Origin: an uncultured Gemella sp. | GTDB taxonomy: Bacteria > Bacillota > Bacilli > Staphylococcales > Gemellaceae | Length of the DNA: 13,723 bases | Direction: 5' to 3' | NCBI GenBank assembly: GCA_945929765.1 | Contig: CAMEOL010000009.1 | Coordinates: 1-13,723, forward strand | Shown here: positions 6,833 to 12,499 of the stretch, piece by piece | How positions within the stretch are numbered: the first letter of the stretch is position 1 | How the letters are laid out: each line of letters opens with the position of its first letter | Position numbers and translations under genes: made by a program | The notes under the pieces: model-generated | Databases searched by the model: none | Seen by the model: only the letters and a program-made list of their open reading frames with translations | Told to the model about the DNA's origin: nothing

Positions 6833-7693
6833 TTATTCTTTTGTATCCTCACCTTTTTCTGTGGGCTTTGATATGTCTAGTATTAATTTACCTAAATCTA
6901 TTGCATTTCTAGATGTTATTACTGGTTGTCCTGTTTTAGCTTCAATAGACTTCCTCGCATCCCCTGCAATACTTCCTCCTTCTATCGCTACTTGTCTGTT
7001 TTCCTCTAATCCTTGAGGGTTAGTTGTATTAGTTAGTTCTGTAGTTGTAGCTTCTGCAAGCATATTTAACACTAATTCAAGAGTTGTCATGTTATCTCTT
7101 AAATTTTGTTTCTTTAATCCTTTATAATCTTTGTATTGTCTTGTTGTCATCCCTGACCATGCTTTCGTAATTTCATTTGTTAAAATTGCATATTCTCTTC
7201 CTTCTTTAACACCATGGTCTTGCCAAGTATCTGTTAACTCTTTTCTTACTTGGATAGCTTGTAGTCTTTGATTAATCCATTCTCTTGTATATCCTTTTTT
7301 AAGATAAGTTTCTAATGCTCTATCAATCGTTAATTCAGGGTCAATAATTTCATCTATTCTTTCTTTACCAACTTCTGCAAGCCACATTTTAAATGGTTCT
7401 GCCTTTGGTGATGGTACTGATTGAATAATACGGAAAATTCCTTGCATGTCAGCTACGTCAGTATTTCTCATTTTTCCGTCTGAAGCCTTCATTTTCAACT
7501 GGCTACATATTGTAGCCAGTTCATTTCCTTCTTTTTTTAACCTTGTTTTCAATACACTCCAGTATTTTCTAGGATTTTCACTTTCTGTAAGAACTCCTAC
7601 AATATCTACAATACTAAAATACCATTCTTCTTTTTCGTTATCCCAAACAGAACGTATCTGATTCCCCTCAAATAATTTAATTTCGTTATCCAT
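6833..7693 (-). CDS. Bro-N / DinD-like protein inside the restriction-modification island (286 aa)
   Basis: The N-terminal part (about 1-110) has the Bro-N pattern: IKLFEGNQIRSVWD, WYFSIVDIVGVLTESENPRKYW and VLKTRL, as in phage antirepressor-like proteins. The C-terminal half recalls E. coli DinD, with EFAIL-like EYAILTNEI, YKGLKKQNLRDNMTTLELVLNMLAEATTTE, and GDARKSIEAKTGQPVIT matching DinD's 'vGrkvR.tI...GgtmPE'. DinD is a damage-induced RecA inhibitor; whether that applies here is unknown. The ATG has a GAGGAG box 7 bases upstream. There is no promoter immediately in front: the nearest is the old hsdM promoter at 8002-8030, which suggests read-through from the degenerate hsdM leader. Such genes are, as I recall, often found within type I RM operons. 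It is intact, while the hsdM fragments on both sides are broken. Confidence 0.8.
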   Translation of the reverse strand: MDNEIKLFEGNQIRSVWDNEKEEWYFSIVDIVGVLTESENPRKYWSVLKTRLKKEGNELATICSQLKMKASDGKMRNTDVADMQGIFRIIQSVPSPKAEPFKMWLAEVGKERIDEIIDPELTIDRALETYLKKGYTREWINQRLQAIQVRKELTDTWQDHGVKEGREYAILTNEITKAWSGMTTRQYKDYKGLKKQNLRDNMTTLELVLNMLAEATTTELTNTTNPQGLEENRQVAIEGGSIAGDARKSIEAKTGQPVITSRNAIDLGKLILDISKPTEKGEDTKE

Positions 7694-7721
7694 ATTTATT
7701 CTCCTCTCTTCCTAAGTTCAA

Positions 7722-7961
7722 ATTTGAAATATTGTATTACCTCTTTATCACTGATTTCTTCGTAATTAACCGATCCCCCCTACTTCATGTTCAGCGTTAT
7801 TAAAATACGCTGTAATATTTTCTGATATAAAGCTGTAAAACAATATCCCTAATATACTGTTTAAAATCCCAACCGTCAACAGCTCCCCTGACGTTATCAG
7901 CTATCTCCCAAATTTTACAATGTAACTCTGCTCGTTGTATCGTTTCATTATTAGATTTTAT
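7722..7961 (-). pseudogene. Degenerate 5' fragment of a second hsdM copy
   Basis: This matches the first 81 codons of the truncated hsdM at 5904-6662. The start codon has become ATA (7959-7961). A two-base loss in the stretch corresponding to FKQYILGI shifts the frame, and a further small insertion/deletion difference lies near 7780-7787. An upstream ATG at 7967-7969 gives only three codons before a stop. The match ends abruptly at 7722, and 28 bases later the bro-like gene begins, so the rest of this hsdM was deleted or replaced. It has no coding capacity and now serves at most as a leader for bro. Confidence 0.85.
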
Positions 7962-8001
7962 TGACTCATATATATTATATTTTATATGTTATTTCTTTTT
8001 C

Positions 8002-8030
8002 ATTATAACGTTATACACCTTATTTTTCAA
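8002..8030 (-). promoter_or_regulatory. Conserved hsdM-type promoter now in front of the bro-like gene
   Basis: TTGAAA (8025-8030), a 17-base spacer and TATAAT (8002-8007) on the minus strand are identical in both boxes and spacing to the promoter at 6705-6733. The hsdM reading frame behind it is dead, so its first functional gene is bro at 7693. In the rest of the stretch between 7962 and 8198 I see no convincing gene. Confidence 0.75.
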
Positions 8031-8198
8031 CCTTTCTTTTAACATTAGGATACTTGATAACATCTCTTCAAAAACATAAAATTTCGTGCGCAACTTCAAG
8101 AGGTAATTAACCATTTTCTTCGTATAACCCTCCTTACTTCTTTTAGTTTTTTTCTAAACTTTCTAGATATTAATTTATTTAACTTTATATATAAAATT

Positions 8199-8230
8199 AT
8201 GCGATAGGAGATTTTTATCACCTACCGCAT
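8199..8230 (-). terminator. Terminator-like hairpin after the PepSY-like gene
   Basis: ATGCGATAGGAGAT (8199-8212) and ATCACCTACCGCAT (8217-8230) form a 14-position stem around TTTT. Pairing is better on the minus strand (one G-U pair, one T-T mismatch). It is followed there by AATTTTATAT, and lies about 40 bases after the stop codon of the gene at 8269. Confidence 0.65.
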
Positions 8231-8268
8231 TTATTATAAAATTCTACTTTTATATATTTTTATTAATC

Positions 8269-8889
8269 TTAAAAGCCGTTATCGTTATCTACTTTTGTAC
8301 TTAATACTTTTCCTGTTTCTCCATCTACATAAATATCATATTCTAAACTATTCGCTACTGCATCAACTTTATAAACATACTTAGGAGTAGCTACATTAGT
8401 TGTAGTTGTTGAATTGTTTGTTGTATTTGTAGTAGTGTCTGTACTATTTGAATCAGTACTAGTTGTAGAAGAATTAGTATTCGAACTGCTATCAGTACTT
8501 GAAGACACGTTACTGTTAGTAGAGTTTGTTCCTCTTGTTGCTCTTTCTTTTCCATATCCCGAACGTCCATCTTTTCCATAACCGTTAGTTAAGTATATTT
8601 CTTCAAAAGTTATATTTGCTACATCAACACCAATAGTTTGGCTTACTATATTTTTTATTTCATCTTCTGATTTTATTGTTACATTTGCTTCTTTAGCTTG
8701 ATTTTGAACGATAGCTGTTTGAGCTGCTCGTGCTTTTGCTTCTTGACTATTTTCGTATTTTTCGTAAGCAAATGCCGCTCCTCCTCCTACAATCCCTAAA
8801 GATGCCAAACTTATAAGTGATACTTTTGCTATCTTTTTGAAGTTTAATCCTGTTGCTTTTTCTTTTAAGTTTTCTGTAAAATTATTCAT
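8269..8889 (-). CDS. Membrane-anchored PepSY-like protein with a Ser/Thr/Asn-rich insert (206 aa)
   Basis: A short basic N-terminus is followed by one hydrophobic segment (about 22-42), so most of the protein should lie outside the membrane. Residues 73-101 (SEDEIKNIVSQTIGVDV then ITFEEIYL) resemble the first half of a PepSY domain, and 169-197 (PKYVYKVDAVANSLEYDIYV then GETGKVLS) the second half. Between them sits a Gly/Lys/Arg-rich stretch (about 102-120) and about 48 residues of almost pure Ser, Thr and Asn (121-168). PepSY proteins are often secreted inhibitors or regulators of proteases, and are frequently linked to two-component systems. The start at 8889 has an AAGGAG box 6 bases upstream; an ATG seven codons earlier has none. 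The gene has its own promoter and follows the sensor kinase gene, which suggests it belongs to that regulon. Confidence 0.75.
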   Translation of the reverse strand: MNNFTENLKEKATGLNFKKIAKVSLISLASLGIVGGGAAFAYEKYENSQEAKARAAQTAIVQNQAKEANVTIKSEDEIKNIVSQTIGVDVANITFEEIYLTNGYGKDGRSGYGKERATRGTNSTNSNVSSSTDSSSNTNSSTTSTDSNSTDTTTNTTNNSTTTTNVATPKYVYKVDAVANSLEYDIYVDGETGKVLSTKVDNDNGF

Positions 8890-8932
8890 TGTTATCTCCT
8901 TAATTATCATTGTGTATTTATTTGATAATTAA

Positions 8933-8964
8933 ATTATATAAGATGAAAATGAATAGAAAATGAA
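8933..8964 (-). promoter_or_regulatory. PepSY gene promoter with tandem TTCATTTTC response-regulator-like sites
   Basis: On the minus strand, TTCATTTTCTA (8954-8964) and TTCATTTTCAT (8943-8953) form two direct repeats 11 bases apart. They end 4 bases before a perfect TATAAT (8933-8938) and take the place of a -35 box. Eleven-base direct repeats are the usual binding pattern of OmpR/PhoB-type regulators. The same TTCAT spacing appears in front of the response regulator gene. Confidence 0.7.
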
Positions 8965-9047
8965 TTTTAATATTTTTTAATTTATTTTTTTTAAAAAATA
9001 TTAGCACCTGATATTTTAGTAATAAGTAACTACGTAGAAAAATATTT

Positions 9048-9088
9048 AACACGCTAGAAAACTTAGTTAAACAGTTCTCTAGCGTGTT
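9048..9088 (-). terminator. Hairpin terminator downstream of the two-component operon
   Basis: AACACGCTAGA (9048-9058) pairs perfectly with TCTAGCGTGTT (9078-9088) over 11 bases. The minus-strand product continues AAATATTTTTC. The plus-strand side is also T-rich, so it may work in both directions. Between 8965 and 9201 nothing else is evident. Confidence 0.7.
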
Positions 9089-9201
9089 TTCTCTTATTTC
9101 TTTTCATATATAAATTTTATTCTGTAGTTGAAAAATAATGAACTATAATTTTCTTCGAAACTAAAACATTAATAATTCATCAAATATTTTCATTACAATT
9201 A

Positions 9202-10611
9202 TTATTTCATATCGAATGTTATCTCAAACAAAGCTCCGCCCATGCCACTATCTTTTACTTTAGCTTCTCCGCAATGAAGTTCTACTATTTTCTTGACTAA
9301 AGATAGTCCTAAACCTGATGATTGATTTTCGGTATTTGTCCTAGACTGATCTACTTTATAAAATCTTTGCCAAATGTTTTCTTTTTCTTCGTCAGCAACT
9401 CCAGGACCATCATCAGAAATAGAAAATCTTACTTTATGTTCTTTATTTTCTAGAGATAACTTTATTTTTCCTTCAGCAAACTTAACCGCATTTAACAACA
9501 AATTATCTACCAACCTTTGTAAAAGTTGAATATTCCCACTAATGACTACGTCGTCAGAGATATTTTCTTCTATAATTAAATTTTGACTAATTATTAAAGT
9601 ATTATAATCTGATAACATTTTTCTCAAAACTTCAGAAAAATTTATTTCTTGTTTTTCTATATTTTCTAATTGATCTAAACGTGACATTTCTAAAATTTGA
9701 TTAATCATCGTTGTCATTCTTTTAGCCTGTCGATCGATAACTCCTAATGAGTCTTTTGCCTCATCTAAACTTTCTGCATACTTAAGTCCGTATTCACTTT
9801 CTGCAACAATTACTGAAACTGGTGTTCTTAATTCGTGAGATACATCAGAACTGAATTTTTTTTCACGATTATAAGAATTTTCTACACTGTCTAACATATT
9901 ATTCACTACTACTGCAAGTTGATGCAATTCGTCTTTACCCTTCGGAAGATTAACTCGCTCCGCTAAATTTCCACTTTGAGAAATATACTTTGCTGTATCT
10001 GACATAATTTTAATAGGTTTTAATGCTCTTCTTACTATAAGATATCCACCATAAACAATAATAGCAATGAGTACGGGACTAATTATTAAAATACCTATAG
10101 GAAACATGCGAAGTTCACTTTTTATATTAGATACTTCAACTACTCCCCTAATGTATTCTACATCACTGGCTACCACACTAGATGTTTCTTCACGACTACT
10201 TTTATTGTACCTACTAAAAAAGATGGTACTATTAATTTTTACATCATAATAATAATATTGTTTATCTCCTACATTTACTAAAGTTACGCTATTCTCAGAA
10301 AATTGCTGACTCCCAAACTCACTAGGAACTGCTCCAGAAACTATAGTATTATCTTTATTATACTGTGCAAAATATATTCCATCCTCAAAAGAATTAAAAC
10401 TTTCACTACCACTCGCAACTTTAGTAACATCATCTACCAAATCTCTTTTACTAACACTTTCTGCTACCTGATTAATTACAAAAAACGATCCTGCAACCAA
10501 CACAGCCAGCAAACCAATAATAAACGTAGAATACCATATTGTTATTTTTGTCGTTAACTGAATATTTCTAAAAATATTTCCTAGGAAATTACTTATCTTC
10601 TTTCGCAACAT
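9202..10611 (-). CDS. Two-component sensor histidine kinase (469 aa)
   Basis: This membrane sensor kinase phosphorylates the regulator encoded just upstream. It has a first membrane segment at about 25-47, an extracytoplasmic sensor region of about 120 residues (50-168), a second membrane segment at about 170-193, a HAMP linker (about 194-247), the dimerisation and phosphoacceptor box SHELRTP with His259, the N box around Asn374 (DNLLLNAVKFA), the G1 box SDDGPG (399-404), an F-box-like RFYK and the G2 box SGLGLSL (432-438). All key residues are present. The sensor region has no family I can name. The start at 10611 follows an AGAGGAGT box and overlaps the end of the regulator gene by 23 bases, so the pair is translationally coupled. 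The signal it detects cannot be read from the sequence. Confidence 0.95.
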   Translation of the reverse strand: MLRKKISNFLGNIFRNIQLTTKITIWYSTFIIGLLAVLVAGSFFVINQVAESVSKRDLVDDVTKVASGSESFNSFEDGIYFAQYNKDNTIVSGAVPSEFGSQQFSENSVTLVNVGDKQYYYYDVKINSTIFFSRYNKSSREETSSVVASDVEYIRGVVEVSNIKSELRMFPIGILIISPVLIAIIVYGGYLIVRRALKPIKIMSDTAKYISQSGNLAERVNLPKGKDELHQLAVVVNNMLDSVENSYNREKKFSSDVSHELRTPVSVIVAESEYGLKYAESLDEAKDSLGVIDRQAKRMTTMINQILEMSRLDQLENIEKQEINFSEVLRKMLSDYNTLIISQNLIIEENISDDVVISGNIQLLQRLVDNLLLNAVKFAEGKIKLSLENKEHKVRFSISDDGPGVADEEKENIWQRFYKVDQSRTNTENQSSGLGLSLVKKIVELHCGEAKVKDSGMGGALFEITFDMK

Positions 10612-11263
10612 ATCCTACTCCTCTTTTTGTATGAATAAGAGTCTTAGAATCTCCTAAATCAATTTTTTTTCTAATATTTTTTATTACTACATCTATTATG
10701 TTTGATGCCCCCATATAATCATAATCCCAAACACTAGCTTGTATTTGTTCTCTTGTGACTATTCTCCCTTTATTTTGGATCAAATACTCTAAAACTTCGT
10801 ATTCTTTTCCTGTAAGATCGATGTCTATTCCTGCACGTGCAACACTCTTATTCGTGGTATTTATTATTAAATCATCTAAAACTAATTCACTAGTAGTGTT
10901 ACCATAACTTCTTCTTATTAACGCTCGAATGCGTGCAAACAGTTCCTCAAATTCAAACGGTTTTACTATGTAATCGTCCGCTCCATAATCTAGTCCTGTA
11001 ATTTTGTCTTCTAGTGTATCTTTTGCTGTCAACATAATTACCGGTGTTTTAATATTTTTTTTACGTATTTCACATAGAAATTCGTGTCCGTTCATTTTTG
11101 GCATCATAACATCTAAAATAATCAAATCATATGTTGTCAACGCTACATAATCTAGTGCTTCTTCTCCATTATAACAACTATCTACACCAAAATTATTTTT
11201 CTTTAAATACTTTGTTATTATATTATTTAAGTCTCGTTCATCTTCTACTACTAAAATTTTCAT
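10589..11263 (-). CDS. OmpR/PhoB-family response regulator (224 aa)
   Basis: This is a DNA-binding response regulator. The receiver domain (1-118) has the acidic pocket E7/D8, the phosphoacceptor Asp51 (LIILDVMMP), Thr79 (MLTAKD) and Lys101 (IVKPFEF). A winged-helix trans_reg_C domain follows (about 128-222), with LTGKEYEVLEYLIQNKGRIVTREQI, SNIIDVVIKNIRKKI and the wing TKRGVGYVA. The start at 11263 has a GAGGAT box 5-6 bases upstream and the typical MKILVVEDE opening; a longer version starting at 11293 would lack a ribosome binding site and overlap the promoter. It is co-transcribed with the kinase. The TTCAT repeats in its own promoter suggest positive autoregulation. Confidence 0.96.
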   Translation of the reverse strand: MKILVVEDERDLNNIITKYLKKNNFGVDSCYNGEEALDYVALTTYDLIILDVMMPKMNGHEFLCEIRKKNIKTPVIMLTAKDTLEDKITGLDYGADDYIVKPFEFEELFARIRALIRRSYGNTTSELVLDDLIINTTNKSVARAGIDIDLTGKEYEVLEYLIQNKGRIVTREQIQASVWDYDYMGASNIIDVVIKNIRKKIDLGDSKTLIHTKRGVGYVAKEDK

Positions 11264-11295
11264 GTTATCCTCATAAATAGTTTCATTATACATAA

Positions 11296-11327
11296 ATTAT
11301 AACATATATAAATGAATTTATTATGAA
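11296..11327 (-). promoter_or_regulatory. Response regulator promoter with TTCAT tandem sites
   Basis: On the minus strand TTCAT at 11323-11327 and again at 11312-11316 are 11 bases apart. The second starts 15 bases upstream of a perfect TATAAT (11296-11301). This is the same spacing as in the PepSY promoter. Another TATAAT at 11285-11290 is a possible alternative -10. Between 11328 and 11395 I see nothing. Confidence 0.6.
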
Positions 11328-11395
11328 TATTCTTTCTAATAACGAAAACTGATTATATCTTTTTATACTCAACAACTTCAGATAACATAAAAACA

Positions 11396-11447
11396 AGGAT
11401 AACTCTAAAATCATAATTTCTTAAGATAGATTTTATTGAGTTACCCT
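11396..11447 (-). terminator. Terminator of the ribonuclease-acetyltransferase operon
   Basis: On the minus strand AGGGTAACTC, with AAAATC further in, pairs with GATTTTA and GAGTTATCCT (arms 11429-11447 and 11396-11412). The stem is followed by TGTTTTTATG. The stem is long, with one G-U pair and a small bulge, and lies about 65 bases after the acetyltransferase stop codon. Confidence 0.8.
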
Positions 11448-11510
11448 CGTATCTAAATTTCATTTATTATTTCTCTATGAGAATTCGATAAATAAAATTA
11501 TCTGTTTTTA

Positions 11511-11792
11511 TTATTTTTTCAAAACGTGTTGTGCTTGTGGATTTTTTTCGAACCAAGATTGCGCATAAGAACACGTTGCATCAAGAAAAATATTATTTTT
11601 TTCTGCATAACTTACAGCCGCAGCCATTAATTTTCCTGCAACTCCTTGTCCTCTATATTTTGGATCTACAAAAACTTTAGTTATCGTTTTACCTCCAACC
11701 ATATTTTTCTTTATTACGACAAATGCATCCGCTTCTTCTTCTGATGTTCCGTGATAAATTAAATCTGCTGTTTCGTTAAGTAAAAATTCCAT
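11511..11792 (-). CDS. Small GNAT-type N-acetyltransferase, YjdJ-like (93 aa)
   Basis: This one-domain protein of the short GNAT branch is only about half the size of ordinary GNAT enzymes. It opens with a beta strand (FLLNETADLIYH), then AFVVIKKNMVGGKTITKVFVDPKYRGQGVAGKLM, where RGQGVA is the acetyl-CoA pyrophosphate-binding loop. It ends in SYAQSWFEKNP, which resembles the family's conserved 'C.y...w...hp' tail. The substrate is unknown. The ATG has an AGGAGGG box 6 bases upstream. It begins only 9 bases after the ribonuclease gene, so both share one message ending at the hairpin near 11400. Confident as to family, not as to function. Confidence 0.88.
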   Translation of the reverse strand: MEFLLNETADLIYHGTSEEEADAFVVIKKNMVGGKTITKVFVDPKYRGQGVAGKLMAAAVSYAEKNNIFLDATCSYAQSWFEKNPQAQHVLKK

Positions 11793-11801
11793 ATTTCCCT
11801 C

Positions 11802-12329
11802 CTAAAATTTCTTACCTTCTAATAAAAATCTTTCTAGTTTTTTTCTATCACTCTCTGACATACGAATATGTCTATTAACTAGGCGATTATCATTATTTTT
11901 TTTTGCATATTTCGATACTTGTACTTTTCTCTCATAAAGATCTTTTATAAATCTATGACAATCTCTCAATATAGCTCCGTATCCTAGTGCGCTATCTCGC
12001 TCATCTCGATCGTCACTTACAACGATAACATCTACGAAATGGTTAATGTATATTTCCTTTGTTTTCTTTTCTATCCACTGATCTGCACGTTCTCCACTTT
12101 TGGTATATACGGTAAAAATAGGATAATCTTCTTTAATATACTCTTTACCCCTATTTTGATAAGCATCAAAAACACAATAAACTTCGTAATTATTTCCAGA
12201 TGCATATTCTTTCAAAATATCTATAAGAATATCTCTTTCCGTAGGAAATGTTGAACTTTTTATTTTGTTATATTCTTTCATTTTAAAAAGTAGATTATAA
12301 CCATCTATTAACAAATATTGTTTTTTCAA
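11802..12329 (-). CDS. NYN-domain ribonuclease of the YacP/Rae1 family (175 aa)
   Basis: The protein has the PIN/NYN nuclease fold seen in B. subtilis Rae1 (YacP), a ribosome-associated endonuclease of about 170 residues. The signature motifs are LLIDGYNLLF at the start (first acidic residue), VYCVFDAY in the middle, SGERADQWIEKK, and VIVVSDDRDERDSA (further catalytic acids). The C-terminus is basic (KLERFLLEGKKF). For the start I prefer TTG at 12327-12329, because the full AGGAGGTG box sits 8 bases upstream; the GTG at 12336-12338 lies almost inside that box and would add three residues. It leads a two-gene operon with the YjdJ-like acetyltransferase. In Bacillus this gene sits in a different neighbourhood, near rlmB. 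The family call is secure; the ribosome-linked role is by analogy. Confidence 0.9.
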   Translation of the reverse strand: MKKQYLLIDGYNLLFKMKEYNKIKSSTFPTERDILIDILKEYASGNNYEVYCVFDAYQNRGKEYIKEDYPIFTVYTKSGERADQWIEKKTKEIYINHFVDVIVVSDDRDERDSALGYGAILRDCHRFIKDLYERKVQVSKYAKKNNDNRLVNRHIRMSESDRKKLERFLLEGKKF

Positions 12330-12361
12330 ATCGTTCACACCTCCTAGAAATTTATATGATT

Positions 12362-12396
12362 ATTATATCATATTACTGAATAACATTCATCAGTAA
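12362..12396 (-). promoter_or_regulatory. Extended -10 promoter of the ribonuclease operon, with an overlapping inverted repeat
   Basis: TGATATAAT on the minus strand gives an extended -10 (TATAAT at 12362-12367), with only a weak -35. TTACTGA (12373-12379) and TCAGTAA (12390-12396) form a 7-base inverted repeat across the -35 region, which could be an operator. From 12397 to 12499 no clear terminator for the upstream surface protein gene is visible. Confidence 0.5.
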
Positions 12397-12499
12397 AAAT
12401 ATTAACTGTTACTATAAATATTCTTCATTACATAGTAATTTTTTAAAAATGAGGTTGTGATAAATAAACTTGATAATTTTTTATGTTGAGTGTATTATT

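Larger units (their letters stand above)
7722..8074 (-). repeat. Direct repeat copy 2: hsdM promoter plus decayed 5' end
   Basis: This is the partner of 6419-6776 in the same orientation. Similarity runs from the TTTGAAATATTGTA-type stretch at 7722 through the promoter up to CTCTTCAAAAA near 8074. Outside these limits the flanks differ. Confidence 0.85.

Noticed and set aside
7989..8114. A 41-codon minus-strand frame starting with ATG at 8114, ending over the old hsdM promoter
   Set aside because: The AAGGAGGG box upstream is about 14 bases from the ATG, too far. The frame runs through the promoter repeat and is not kept in the sister copy at 6670-6776.
8391..8579. A 62-codon minus-strand frame inside the PepSY-like gene
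   Set aside because: It is a frame-shifted reading of the Ser/Thr/Asn repeat tract, giving a Leu/Gln-rich sequence, without its own ribosome binding site.
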